The notes beneath the pieces are model-generated. The model was not told where the DNA came from and did not search any database. It saw only the letters and a program-made list of their open reading frames with translations. Source: CBIHON01 sp966211965 (lineage in GTDB: Bacteria; Pseudomonadota; Gammaproteobacteria; Burkholderiales; Burkholderiaceae_D). Taken from it: DNA of 64,000 bases. This document shows, in pieces, positions 1-7,645 of this stretch (position 1 is its first letter; each line of letters opens with the position of its first letter). Both the position numbers and the translations under genes were made by a program. The DNA lies in contig CBIHON010000020.1 of assembly GCA_966211965.1 (NCBI GenBank), positions 1-64,000 on the forward strand, read 5' to 3'.

Positions 1-62
1 TCGCGATTCGCGAAGGCGGCCGTACTGTCGGCGCCGGCGTTGTGGCTAAAATCATTGAATAA
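1..62 (+). CDS. tuf: Elongation factor Tu, 3' end only (partial)
   Basis: Only the last 19 codons and the stop lie in the window, in the frame beginning at base 3. The readable tail (AIREGGRTVGAGVVAKIIE) is the conserved C-terminus of EF-Tu, the GTPase that brings aminoacyl-tRNA to the ribosome. Its place directly upstream of rpsJ is the usual end of the str operon. Bacteria of this group often carry a second tuf copy elsewhere, so tufA or tufB cannot be assigned. Confidence 0.93.
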   Translation, partial: AIREGGRTVGAGVVAKIIE

Positions 63-92
63 ATTTTGCTGACGCAGAATTTATAAACATTG

Positions 93-126
93 CCAAAGGC
101 GGTTAGCCGCCTTTGGTTCGCTCTTT
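93..126 (+). terminator. Terminator-like or attenuator hairpin between tuf and rpsJ
   Basis: A perfect 10-bp stem (CCAAAGGCGG at 93-102, CCGCCTTTGG at 107-116) closes a TTAG tetraloop and is followed by the mixed tract TTCGCTCTTT. The stem is strong but the tract is not pure T, so termination may be partial. The rpsJ ribosome-binding site (AAAGGAAA) follows directly. Confidence 0.55.
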
Positions 127-138
127 AAAGGAAACATC

Positions 139-456
139 ATGTCGACACCAAATCAAAAAATCCGTATCCGCCTGAAGGCATTCGACTATCGCCTGATCGA
201 CCAGTCTGCGCTTGAAATCGTCGACACCGCCAAGCGTACCGGCGCCGTCGTCAAGGGCCCGGTTCCGCTGCCGACTCGTATCCAGCGTTTCGACGTGCTG
301 CGTTCCCCGCATGTCAACAAGACTTCGCGTGACCAGTTCGAAATCCGCACTCATGTGCGTTTGATGGATATCGTCGATCCTACGGATAAGACTGTTGACG
401 CGTTGATGAAGTTGGATTTGCCGGCTGGCGTTGACGTGGAAATCAAATTGCAGTAA
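139..456 (+). CDS. rpsJ: 30S ribosomal protein S10
   Basis: Component of the 30S head that also binds NusB in antitermination complexes. The 105-residue product matches the family length (about 103). It has the diagnostic stretches KIRIRLKAFDYRLID near the N-terminus and SRDQFEIRTH in the middle. An AAAGGAAA ribosome-binding site lies about 7 bases before the ATG. It is first in the S10 block. Unlike the compact E. coli operon, it is separated from rplC by about 170 bp that contain a promoter-like sequence. Confidence 0.98.
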   Translation: MSTPNQKIRIRLKAFDYRLIDQSALEIVDTAKRTGAVVKGPVPLPTRIQRFDVLRSPHVNKTSRDQFEIRTHVRLMDIVDPTDKTVDALMKLDLPAGVDVEIKLQ

Positions 457-500
457 TCAATAATTAATCCGCATATACCATCAATTTACAGATTTTTCTA

Positions 501-529
501 TTGTAAAAAGAAATTTTGCGGGTTATACT
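501..529 (+). promoter_or_regulatory. Probable sigma-70 promoter upstream of rplC
   Basis: TTGTAA (501-506) and TATACT (524-529) are separated by exactly 17 bp, matching the -35 and -10 consensus at 4 and 5 of 6 positions. Predicted transcription would start near 536 and give an rplC leader of about 90 nt. Confidence 0.6.
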
Positions 530-540
530 GTTCGGCTTCG

Positions 541-567
541 GTAAAGGTGTGAGTTTCACGCCTTTGC
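541..567 (+). promoter_or_regulatory. Leader hairpin upstream of rplC
   Basis: GTAAAGGTGTGA (541-552) and TCACGCCTTTGC (556-567) form a 12-bp stem with two G-T wobbles and a 3-nt loop, followed by TTTATT. It starts only a few bases after the predicted start site at about 536. It could be an attenuator or a protein-binding leader, as L4 uses in the E. coli S10 operon; that function is inferred. Confidence 0.45.
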
Positions 568-625
568 TTTATTCAGTAGTACAAACATCAGCCCTGCCCA
601 ATCGTAGGTGGGAATGGAGAAAACA

Positions 626-1282
626 ATGAGCCTAGGCCTTGTTGGTCGCAAGGTTGGTATGATGCGCATCTTTACGGATGATGGGGATTCGATTCCTGTG
701 ACCGTGCTGGACGTGTCAAACAACCGTGTGACGCAAATCAAAACCCCTGAGACAGACGGTTATTCCGCTGTTCAAGTCGCGTTCGGTCAGCGCCGTGCTT
801 CGCGCGTCAATAAAGCTGCTGCCGGTCATCATGCTAAGGCGGGTGTCGAGGCGGGTGCCGTCCTCAAAGAATTTCGTATCGATGCAGCTAAGGCTTCCGA
901 GTTGAAGGCTGGTGACGTCGTTTCTGCTAGCCTGTTCGAGGTTGGTCAGAAGGTCGACGTCCAAGGCGTATCCATTGGTAAGGGCTATGCCGGTACGATC
1001 AAGCGCTATCACTTCAGTTCTGGCCGTGCCTCTCACGGCAACTCCCGTTCGCACAACGTTCCAGGTTCTATCGGTATGGCGCAGGATCCAGGTCGCGTAT
1101 TCCCTGGTAAGCGCATGACCGGTCACTTGGGTGACGTCAAACGTACCATGCAAAATCTCGAAATCGCTCGTATCGATGCTGATCGCCAATTGTTGCTGGT
1201 AAAGGGCGCTGTTCCGGGTGCGAAAAATGGTCAGGTGATCGTTTCGCCGGCTGTTAAAACCAAAGTCAAGAAGGGAGCCTAA
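626..1282 (+). CDS. rplC: 50S ribosomal protein L3
   Basis: Early-assembly 23S rRNA-binding protein near the peptidyl-transferase centre. The 218-residue product starts MSLGLVGRKVGM and carries the L3 signature around GxSIGKGYAGTIKRYHF. An upstream in-frame GTG at 608 is possible, but the GGAGA ribosome-binding site at 616-620 has correct spacing only to the ATG at 626, which also gives the family's normal N-terminus. The conserved GxxGQDPG-type loop methylated by PrmB in relatives appears as MAQDPGRVFPG. Followed after 3 bases by rplD. Confidence 0.97.
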   Translation: MSLGLVGRKVGMMRIFTDDGDSIPVTVLDVSNNRVTQIKTPETDGYSAVQVAFGQRRASRVNKAAAGHHAKAGVEAGAVLKEFRIDAAKASELKAGDVVSASLFEVGQKVDVQGVSIGKGYAGTIKRYHFSSGRASHGNSRSHNVPGSIGMAQDPGRVFPGKRMTGHLGDVKRTMQNLEIARIDADRQLLLVKGAVPGAKNGQVIVSPAVKTKVKKGA

Positions 1283-1285
1283 TCG

Positions 1286-1909
1286 ATGGAACTCAAGCTC
1301 CTGAATGATCAGGGTCAAGCTGCTTCAAATGTTGCTGCGCCGGACACGATTTTTGGCCGCGACTATAACGAAGCGCTGATTCACCAAGTCGTGGTCGCTT
1401 ACCAGGCTAACGCGCGTAGCGGTAATCGTAAGCAAAAAGATCGCGAAGAAGTGCATCACACGACCAAAAAGCCGTGGCGTCAAAAGGGTACGGGCCGCGC
1501 TCGTGCCGGTATGTCGTCTTCACCGTTGTGGCGTGGCGGCGGTCGGATTTTTCCGAATTCGCCGGATGAAAACTTCTCGCACAAAGTCAATAAGAAGATG
1601 TATCGCGCAGGTATCTGCTCGATCCTGTCTCAGTTGGCCCGTGAGGGGCGTCTGTCTGTTATCGAAAACCTGTCGGTTGAGGCGCCAAAGACCAAGCTCT
1701 TGTCGCAAAAGCTGAAGGGCATGGGAGCGTTGGATTCCGTTCTGGTCATTACCGACAGCTTGGATGAAAACCTGTTGCTGGCTTCCCGCAATCTGCCGAA
1801 TGTGTTGATTTGCGAGCCGCGTCATGCTGATCCGGTCTCTCTGGTGTTCTACAAGAAGATCCTGATCACCAAGTTGGCATTGGCTAAGATTGAGGAGATG
1901 CTGGCATGA
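1286..1909 (+). CDS. rplD: 50S ribosomal protein L4
   Basis: The 207-residue L4 has the conserved loop with KPWRQKGTGRARAG near residues 63-76, which reaches into the exit tunnel next to L22. In E. coli L4 represses its own operon by binding the S10 leader. Here a leader hairpin lies upstream of rplC rather than of rpsJ, so any such control would have a different layout. The stop overlaps the rplW start by 4 bases (ATGA), indicating translational coupling. Confidence 0.97.
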   Translation: MELKLLNDQGQAASNVAAPDTIFGRDYNEALIHQVVVAYQANARSGNRKQKDREEVHHTTKKPWRQKGTGRARAGMSSSPLWRGGGRIFPNSPDENFSHKVNKKMYRAGICSILSQLAREGRLSVIENLSVEAPKTKLLSQKLKGMGALDSVLVITDSLDENLLLASRNLPNVLICEPRHADPVSLVFYKKILITKLALAKIEEMLA

Positions 1910-2223
1910 GCGCAGTGATCAAACATAGTGAAGAGCGCTTGATGAAGGTGCTGTTGGCGCCGGTTATTTCCGAGAAGGCGACCTTCGTCGCCGAGAAAAA
2001 CGAGCAAGTCGTTTTCCTCGTGATGCCGGATGCAACCAAGCTGGAAATCAAGGCGGCCGTCGAACTGCTGTTCAAGGTTCAGGTCGAGTCTGTACAAGTT
2101 GCAAATCGTATGGGTAAGCAGAAGCGTTCGGGCCGTTTCACTGGCCGTCGTAACCACACCCGCCGTGCATTTGTCTGCCTGAAGCCCGGTCAAGAAATCA
2201 ACTTCACCGAGGAGGCTAAGTAA
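1906..2223 (+). CDS. rplW: 50S ribosomal protein L23
   Basis: L23 sits at the tunnel exit and docks trigger factor and SRP. The 105-residue product has the family features: an early LLAPVISEKAT segment and a basic loop with GRFTGRRNHTRRAFV. It overlaps rplD by 4 bases and its stop shares one base with the rplB start (TAATG), consistent with coupled translation. Confidence 0.97.
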   Translation: MSAVIKHSEERLMKVLLAPVISEKATFVAEKNEQVVFLVMPDATKLEIKAAVELLFKVQVESVQVANRMGKQKRSGRFTGRRNHTRRAFVCLKPGQEINFTEEAK

Positions 2224-3050
2224 TGGCACTCGTTAAAGTCAAGCCGACCTCGCCAGGCCGTCGCGGCATGGTCAAGGTCGTTAGTCCCGACCTGTATAAG
2301 GGCCGTCCGCTCGCCGCGTTGACGGAAAAGAAATCGAAGACTGCTGGCCGCAACAACAATGGCCATATCACTACCCGTCATATCGGTGGTGGGCACAAGC
2401 AACATTATCGTGTCATCGATTTCAAGCGCAACAAAGACGGCATTCCGGCAAAAGTGGAGCGTATCGAATACGATCCAAACCGCACCGCGAATATCGCTCT
2501 ATTGTGCTACGCCGATGGCGAGCGTCAGTACATCATCGCAACCAAAGGTCTGGCTGTTGGTGATCAATTGATGAATGGTTCGGAAGCGCCGATCAAATCC
2601 GGCAACTGTCTGCCAATTCGCAATATCCCAGTCGGCACGATCATGCATTGCGTCGAGATGTTGCCTGGCAAGGGTGCGCAGATGGCGCGTACCGCAGGCG
2701 CTGGTGTTGTTTTGATGGCGCGCGAAGGGACCTACGCGCAAGTTCGTTTGCGTTCCGGCGAGGTGCGTCGCGTGCATATCGAATGCCGCGCAACTGTCGG
2801 TGAAGTCGGCAATGCAGAGCATAGTTTGCGCAAGATCGGTAAAGCCGGTGCAATGCGGTGGCGTGGTGTTCGTCCTACCGTTCGCGGTGTGGTAATGAAC
2901 CCGGTTGACCATCCGCACGGCGGCGGTGAAGGCAAGACAGCGGCCGGTCGTCATCCGGTTTCGCCATGGGGTCAACAGACCAAGGGCAAGAAGACGCGTC
3001 GCAACAAGCGCACGACTTCTATGATTGTCTCGCGCCGTGGCAAGAAATAA
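2223..3050 (+). CDS. rplB: 50S ribosomal protein L2
   Basis: Highly conserved 23S rRNA-binding protein needed for subunit joining and peptidyl-transferase activity. The 275-residue length is normal. GRNNNGHITTRHIGGGHKQ lies near the N-terminus and the hallmark NPVDHPHGGGEGK near residue 225 includes the conserved catalytic-site-proximal histidine. It starts inside the rplW stop codon. Confidence 0.98.
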   Translation: MALVKVKPTSPGRRGMVKVVSPDLYKGRPLAALTEKKSKTAGRNNNGHITTRHIGGGHKQHYRVIDFKRNKDGIPAKVERIEYDPNRTANIALLCYADGERQYIIATKGLAVGDQLMNGSEAPIKSGNCLPIRNIPVGTIMHCVEMLPGKGAQMARTAGAGVVLMAREGTYAQVRLRSGEVRRVHIECRATVGEVGNAEHSLRKIGKAGAMRWRGVRPTVRGVVMNPVDHPHGGGEGKTAAGRHPVSPWGQQTKGKKTRRNKRTTSMIVSRRGKK

Positions 3051-3060
3051 GGGGTAACAC

Positions 3061-3336
3061 ATGACACGTTCATTGAAAAAAGGGCCGTTCTGTGACGCCC
3101 ACTTGGTGAAAAAAGTCGAGGCTGCGCAAGCGACCAAAGACAAAAAGCCAATTAAAACCTGGTCGCGCCGCTCGACAATCATGCCGGACTTCATCGGTCT
3201 GACGATCGCGGTGCATAACGGCAAGCAGCACGTTCCGGTTTATGTTTCCGAGAACATGGTCGGTCACAAGCTTGGTGAATTCGCACTGACCCGTACGTTC
3301 AAGGGCCATGCTGCTGATAAGAAGGCTAAGAAATAA
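3061..3336 (+). CDS. rpsS: 30S ribosomal protein S19
   Basis: Protein of the 30S head that pairs with S13. The 91-residue product has the typical start TRSLKKGPFCDAHL, the basic stretch KTWSRRSTIMPDFIG, and the end LGEFALTRTFKGHA. The gap to rplB is 10 bases and to rplV one base, within a single transcription unit. Confidence 0.98.
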   Translation: MTRSLKKGPFCDAHLVKKVEAAQATKDKKPIKTWSRRSTIMPDFIGLTIAVHNGKQHVPVYVSENMVGHKLGEFALTRTFKGHAADKKAKK

Positions 3337-3337
3337 G

Positions 3338-3667
3338 ATGGAAACTAAAGCTACCCTGCGTGGTGTGCGCCTGTCGGCTCAAAAGGGCCGTTTGGTTGCT
3401 GACCTGATCCGCGGTAAAAAAGTTGATCAAGCCCTCAATATCTTGCAGTTCAGCCCAAAAAAGGGCGCTGATATCATCAAGCGCGTGTTGGAATCCGCAA
3501 TTGCGAATGCCGAGCACAACGATGGCGCAGATATTGATGAGTTGAAAGTCACGACGATTTATGTCGAAAAGGGTTCGGTCCTGAAGCGCTTCACAGCGCG
3601 TGCAAAAGGCCGGGGTGATCGTATTTCGAAGCAATCCTGTCACATTTACGTGACTGTCGGAAACTAA
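3338..3667 (+). CDS. rplV: 50S ribosomal protein L22
   Basis: L22 lines the exit tunnel and its beta-hairpin contributes to macrolide sensitivity. From the ATG at 3338 the product is 109 residues, the family size, beginning METKATLRGVRLSAQKGRLV. The tail contains RAKGRGDRISKQSCHIYV, typical of the hairpin tip and end. An upstream in-frame TTG at 3308 lies inside rpsS and is not supported. Confidence 0.97.
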   Translation: METKATLRGVRLSAQKGRLVADLIRGKKVDQALNILQFSPKKGADIIKRVLESAIANAEHNDGADIDELKVTTIYVEKGSVLKRFTARAKGRGDRISKQSCHIYVTVGN

Positions 3668-3676
3668 GGAGTCACG

Positions 3677-4519
3677 ATGGGACAGAAGATACATCCAACT
3701 GGTTTCCGTCTTTCGGTTACGCGTAATTGGGCTTCGCGCTGGTATGCGGGCAACAGTAATTTTGCCACCATGCTCAATGAAGACTTGAAGGTCCGCGCTT
3801 ATCTAAAGGCAAAACTGAAAAATGCTTCCGTTGGCCGTGTTGTTATCGAGCGCCCCGCAAAAAATGCGCGCATCACGATTTTCAGCTCGCGTCCAGGTGT
3901 TGTGATCGGTAAGAAGGGCGAGGACATTGAAGTTCTCAAATCCGCTTTGACAAAAATGATGGGCGTGCCTGTTCATGTGAATATCGAAGAAATTCGTAAG
4001 CCTGAAACTGACGCGCAGCTGATCGCCGATTCGATCGCCCAGCAATTGGAAAAGCGGATTATGTTCCGTCGCGCAATGAAGCGTGCGATGCAAAACGCAA
4101 TGCGCTTGGGGGCACAAGGTATCAAGATTATGTCATCGGGGCGTTTGAATGGTATCGAAATCGCGCGCAAGGAGTGGTATCGCGAGGGGCGGGTGCCTCT
4201 GCATACTTTGCGTGCGGATATCGACTATGGTTTCGGTGAAGCGGAAACGACCTACGGCATCATCGGTATTAAAGTTTGGGTCTACAAGGGCGATCGTCTC
4301 GCCAGTGGTGAGGCCCCAACTATCGATGTTGTAGCCGACGAAGATAAAAAACGCCGTGGCCCGCGTCGTGATGACGGTAAGCCAAGTGGACGCCCACGCA
4401 CGCCGCGCCCTGAAGGCCAATCCGCTGGCGCACCTGGTGCGACAGCCCCGGCCGCTAAACGGGTTCGCACCAAGAAGCCGGATGGTTCTGGTGCCCCGGC
4501 TGAGAAAGCAGGAGAATAA
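3677..4519 (+). CDS. rpsC: 30S ribosomal protein S3, with basic C-terminal extension
   Basis: S3 forms the mRNA entry channel with S4 and S5. The KH-domain motif SSRPGVVIGKKGEDIE lies near residues 73-88, and the S3 core continues to about residue 215. The product is 280 residues, longer than the 233 of E. coli, because of a Pro/Ala/Arg/Lys-rich tail from about residue 220 (RRGPRRDDGKPSGRPRTPRP). Such tails are common in Burkholderiales. The gap to rplP is only 2 bases. Confidence 0.97.
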   Translation: MGQKIHPTGFRLSVTRNWASRWYAGNSNFATMLNEDLKVRAYLKAKLKNASVGRVVIERPAKNARITIFSSRPGVVIGKKGEDIEVLKSALTKMMGVPVHVNIEEIRKPETDAQLIADSIAQQLEKRIMFRRAMKRAMQNAMRLGAQGIKIMSSGRLNGIEIARKEWYREGRVPLHTLRADIDYGFGEAETTYGIIGIKVWVYKGDRLASGEAPTIDVVADEDKKRRGPRRDDGKPSGRPRTPRPEGQSAGAPGATAPAAKRVRTKKPDGSGAPAEKAGE

Positions 4520-4521
4520 TC

Positions 4522-4941
4522 ATGCTGCAACCAGCACGCAGAAAATATCGTAAAGAGCAAAAGGGCCGCAACAAGGGCATCTCGCACGAGCGCGGCACCG
4601 CCGTATCGTTCGGCGAGTTTGGCTTGAAGGCGGTTGGCCGCGGTCGCATCACTGCACGCCAGATTGAGGCGGCTCGTCGTGCGATGACCCGTCACATCAA
4701 ACGTGGCGGCCGTATCTGGATCCGTATCTTCCCGGACAAGCCGATTTCGCAGAAGCCTGCCGAAGTTCGTATGGGTAACGGTAAGGGTAATCCGGAGTAC
4801 TACGTTGCCGAGATTCAGCCGGGTAAAGTGCTGTACGAGATGGATGGTGTCGATGAGGCCTTGGCACGTGAAGCGTTCCGCTTGGCCGCAGCTAAACTGC
4901 CGCTGATGACAACGTTCGTCGTTCGTCAAGTCGGCCAATAA
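4522..4941 (+). CDS. rplP: 50S ribosomal protein L16
   Basis: L16 contacts the A-site tRNA. The 139-residue product starts MLQPARRKYRKEQKGRN and carries GRIWIRIFPDKPISQKPAE and the end-segment AAAKLPLMTTFVVR, both family hallmarks. It lies 2 bases after rpsC in the S10 operon. Confidence 0.98.
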   Translation: MLQPARRKYRKEQKGRNKGISHERGTAVSFGEFGLKAVGRGRITARQIEAARRAMTRHIKRGGRIWIRIFPDKPISQKPAEVRMGNGKGNPEYYVAEIQPGKVLYEMDGVDEALAREAFRLAAAKLPLMTTFVVRQVGQ

Positions 4942-4953
4942 TTGGAGTGAAAT

Positions 4954-5145
4954 ATGAAAGCATCTGAACTCCGCGGCAAAGACCAAGTGGCTTTGGCAAA
5001 AGAACTTAATGACCTGTTGAAGGCGCAATTCGGCCTGCGTATGCAAATCGCGACGCAGCAACTGAATAACACCTCTCAGCTCAAGAAGGTACGCCGCGAT
5101 ATAGCCCGTGTGAAGACAGTCATGAATCAGAAGGATGCCAAATAA
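4954..5145 (+). CDS. rpmC: 50S ribosomal protein L29
   Basis: Small tunnel-exit protein next to L23. The 63-residue product is mostly predicted helix with MKASELRGKDQVAL at the start and the conserved pattern QLKKVRRDIARVKTV. It shares one base with the rpsQ start (TAATG). Confidence 0.96.
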   Translation: MKASELRGKDQVALAKELNDLLKAQFGLRMQIATQQLNNTSQLKKVRRDIARVKTVMNQKDAK

Positions 5146-5417
5146 TGAACGATCAAGTGAAACAGGCGCTCAAGCGCACGCTGATTGGCAAGGTGGTTTC
5201 CGATAAGATGGACAAGACTGTTACCGTGTTGATCGAGCGTCACGTTAAGCATCCGCTGTACGGAAAAATCATTATGCGCACGAACAAGTATCACGCGCAT
5301 AACGAGGGCAACGCTGCCAAGGCTGGTGATATGGTTGAGATTCAGGAAGGTCGTCCGATCTCGAAAACCAAGGCATGGACAGTGACTCGCGTGGTGCAGG
5401 CCGCGCAAATAGTTTAA
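5145..5417 (+). CDS. rpsQ: 30S ribosomal protein S17
   Basis: Primary 16S rRNA-binding protein. The 90-residue product contains GKVVSDKMDKTVTVLIERHVKHPLYGK, read here as the S17 OB-fold core, and GDMVEIQEGRPISKTK. It is the last gene of the S10 unit; a 256-bp gap separates it from rplN, the first spc-unit gene. Confidence 0.97.
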   Translation: MNDQVKQALKRTLIGKVVSDKMDKTVTVLIERHVKHPLYGKIIMRTNKYHAHNEGNAAKAGDMVEIQEGRPISKTKAWTVTRVVQAAQIV

Positions 5418-5435
5418 ACGTTCGTAAAATAAGTG

Positions 5436-5471
5436 TTGCAGGCCCGGCATTCTGATGTAATAATGCTGGGC
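5436..5471 (+). promoter_or_regulatory. Possible spc promoter overlapped by a hairpin
   Basis: TTGCAG (5436-5441) and AATAAT (5459-5464) are spaced 17 bp apart, a plausible sigma-70 promoter for the rplN-rpmJ unit (-35 weak, -10 good). The same bases form an inverted repeat, GCCCGGCATT (5442-5451) with AATGCTGGGC (5462-5471), one wobble. So this could instead be a weak 3' end of the S10 transcript. The rest of the gap to 5673 has only small hairpins (for example CCGCA/TGCGG near 5630) and no convincing ORF. Confidence 0.38.
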
Positions 5472-5673
5472 TTCGTTCTGGCAAAGGTTGTGTTGCAAGA
5501 GCGAGAGAGGTACCCTGCAGTTGTAGCCAAGTTCGAAATTTCGTAATACTAGGAAGTTTTGGAATTCGTCCACCTAATCAGTGTGCTTTTGCTTAAGGCG
5601 CCTGGCGGGACCAAGACTGACCGTGAGCCCGCATTGTGCGGATTGATCGGGTTAAGTTGGGAAAGAAAATATT

Positions 5674-6042
5674 ATGATTCAAACTGAAAGCCGGCTCGAA
5701 GTAGCCGACAATACTGGCGCGCGCGAAGTCATGTGCATCAAGGTGCTCGGCGGTTCCAAGCGCCGTTATGCAGGTATCGGCGATGTAATCAAGGTGACTG
5801 TTAAAGTCGCTGCGCCTCGTGGTCGCGTAAAAAAAGGTGAGATTTACAATGCGGTCGTCGTGCGCACTGCTAAGGGGGTGCGTCGTCAGGATGGTTCATT
5901 GGTAAAGTTCGATGGCAATGCCGCAGTTTTGCTGAATGCAAAGTTGGAGCCGATCGGCACGCGTATTTTTGGGCCGGTCACGCGCGAATTGCGCACTGAG
6001 CGTTTCATGAAGATCGTGTCGCTTGCGCCTGAAGTTCTGTAA
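5674..6042 (+). CDS. rplN: 50S ribosomal protein L14
   Basis: L14 lies at the subunit interface. The 122-residue product begins MIQTESRLEVADNTGAREVM and ends with the FMKIVSLAPEVL tail of the family. It is the first gene after the 256-bp spc leader gap and is 9 bases from rplX. Confidence 0.98.
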   Translation: MIQTESRLEVADNTGAREVMCIKVLGGSKRRYAGIGDVIKVTVKVAAPRGRVKKGEIYNAVVVRTAKGVRRQDGSLVKFDGNAAVLLNAKLEPIGTRIFGPVTRELRTERFMKIVSLAPEVL

Positions 6043-6051
6043 GGAGTCGTG

Positions 6052-6366
6052 ATGGATAAGATTCGAAAAAACGACGAAGTCATCGTGCTGGCTGGTAAGG
6101 ACAAGGGTAAGCGCGGTGTGGTCAAGCAGCGCGTCGATGCTGATTACGTCGTGGTTGAGGGTGTAAATGTCGCCAAAAAAGCGACCAAGCCAAACCCGAT
6201 GACCGGTACTACAGGCGGCATCGTAGATAAGTTGATGCCAATTCATGTGTCCAATGTGGCATTGTTTAATGCTGCAACTGGCAAGGCAGATCGTGTTGGG
6301 ATTAAAGTCGTGGATGGTAAGAAAGTTCGCGTGTTTAAGTCCAATGGCGAAGTTGTTAAGGTTTAA
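6052..6366 (+). CDS. rplX: 50S ribosomal protein L24
   Basis: L24 nucleates 50S assembly. The product from the ATG at 6052 is 104 residues with the KOW motif VIVLAGKDKGKRGVVKQ near the N-terminus. A GTG at 6049 immediately before is also in frame, but the AAGGAG site at 6041-6046 is better spaced to the ATG. It is followed after 6 bases by rplE. Confidence 0.97.
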   Translation: MDKIRKNDEVIVLAGKDKGKRGVVKQRVDADYVVVEGVNVAKKATKPNPMTGTTGGIVDKLMPIHVSNVALFNAATGKADRVGIKVVDGKKVRVFKSNGEVVKV

Positions 6367-6372
6367 GAGATC

Positions 6373-6912
6373 ATGGCCCGTCTCCAGGAATTCTATAAAG
6401 AAAAGGTCGTCGCCGATTTGACCTCGAAGTTTGGTTATAAATCTGTGATGGAAGTGCCGCGCTTGCTTAAGATTACTCTTAACATGGGGTTGTCGGAAGC
6501 CGTGGCGGACAAGAAGATTATCGAGCACGCGGTAGGTGATTTGACCAAGATCGCCGGTCAGAAACCGGTTGTTACCAAGGCGCGTAAGGCGATTGCGGGT
6601 TTTAAGATTCGCGAAGGGTACCCGATTGGTTGTATGGTGACTCTGCGTGGTGCCCATATGTACGAATTTCTCGATCGCCTGATTACCGTGGCGCTGCCGC
6701 GTGTGCGCGACTTCCGCGGTGTGTCGGGGCGTGCATTTGATGGCCGGGGAAACTATAACATCGGTGTGAAAGAGCAGATCATTTTCCCTGAGATCGAGTA
6801 CGACAAGATCGACGTGCTGCGTGGTATGAATATCAGCATCACAACGACAGCGAAGACCGACGACGAAGCAAAAGCGCTTCTCGCCGCATTTAAATTTCCG
6901 TTCAGAAATTGA
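6373..6912 (+). CDS. rplE: 50S ribosomal protein L5
   Basis: 5S rRNA-binding protein of the central protuberance. The 179-residue length matches E. coli. Seen: EVPRLLKITLNMGL near residue 27, RDFRGVSGRAFDGRGNYNIG near residue 115, and the C-terminal AFKFPFR. It lies between rplX and rpsN with gaps of 6 and 7 bases. Confidence 0.98.
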   Translation: MARLQEFYKEKVVADLTSKFGYKSVMEVPRLLKITLNMGLSEAVADKKIIEHAVGDLTKIAGQKPVVTKARKAIAGFKIREGYPIGCMVTLRGAHMYEFLDRLITVALPRVRDFRGVSGRAFDGRGNYNIGVKEQIIFPEIEYDKIDVLRGMNISITTTAKTDDEAKALLAAFKFPFRN

Positions 6913-6919
6913 GGTTGCC

Positions 6920-7225
6920 ATGGCAAAACTGGCATTGATTAACCGTGAACAAAAGCGCGCAGACCTGGTCAAGAAATACGCCGGCAAGCGGGCCGCGTTG
7001 AAGGCAATCATTGATGACCAATCGAAGTCGGAGGAAGAGCGCTACGAAGCGCGCCTGAAATTGCAGGCGTTGCCGCGTAACTCGGCGCCGACTCGCCAAC
7101 GTAATCGTTGTGCGTTGACTGGCCGCCCCCGTGGCACTTTCCGCAAGTTCGGGTTGGGCCGTATTAAGCTCCGTGAAATCGCCATGCGTGGCGAGATCCC
7201 GGGTATGACAAAAGCAAGCTGGTAA
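6920..7225 (+). CDS. rpsN: 30S ribosomal protein S14 (long, zinc-free type)
   Basis: The 101-residue product is the long form of S14 without the CxxC zinc ligands found in short paralogues. It ends with RNRCALTGRPRGTFRKFGL and GEIPGMTKASW, as in E. coli. The gap to rplE is 7 bases. Confidence 0.97.
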   Translation: MAKLALINREQKRADLVKKYAGKRAALKAIIDDQSKSEEERYEARLKLQALPRNSAPTRQRNRCALTGRPRGTFRKFGLGRIKLREIAMRGEIPGMTKASW

Positions 7226-7239
7226 TAGGAGAATAAGCA

Positions 7240-7635
7240 ATGAGTATGAGCGATCCTATCGCCGATATGCTGACCCGTATCCGCAATGCACAAGTGGTGC
7301 AAAAGACCACGGTGGCAATGCCGTCGTCTAAAGTGAAAGTTGCGATTGCTAACGTCCTCAAGGACGAGGGTTACATCGAGGATTTCGCAGTTACCGAAGC
7401 GTCCGGTAAGGCAGAATTGAAAATCGGTTTGAAATATTATGCAGGCCGTCCTGTCATTGAGCGCTTGGAGCGGGTGTCCCGTCCAGGACTGCGTATTTAC
7501 AAGGGTAAGGACGAGATCCCGAATGTGATGAACGGTTTGGGCGTGGCGATCGTGTCTACCCCAAAAGGTGTTATGACTGATCGCAAAGCGCGCGCAACCG
7601 GTGTCGGTGGCGAAGTTATTTGCTACGTGGCCTAA
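7240..7635 (+). CDS. rpsH: 30S ribosomal protein S8
   Basis: S8 binds 16S helix 21 and in E. coli represses the spc operon. The 131-residue product starts MSMSDPIADMLTRIRNAQ and ends with GVGGEVICYVA, both diagnostic. AGGAGAATAAGC precedes the first ATG; the second ATG (7246) would have poorer spacing. Confidence 0.98.
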   Translation: MSMSDPIADMLTRIRNAQVVQKTTVAMPSSKVKVAIANVLKDEGYIEDFAVTEASGKAELKIGLKYYAGRPVIERLERVSRPGLRIYKGKDEIPNVMNGLGVAIVSTPKGVMTDRKARATGVGGEVICYVA

Positions 7636-7645
7636 GGAGTGCAAG

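Noticed and set aside
608..625. GTG start for rplC at 608
   Set aside because: It overlaps the GGAGA ribosome-binding site that serves the ATG at 626, and would add six residues not found in the family.
5896..7011. 371-codon minus-strand frame opposite rplN, rplX and rplE
   Set aside because: Pure shadow of three certain ribosomal protein genes; no domain or ribosome-binding site.
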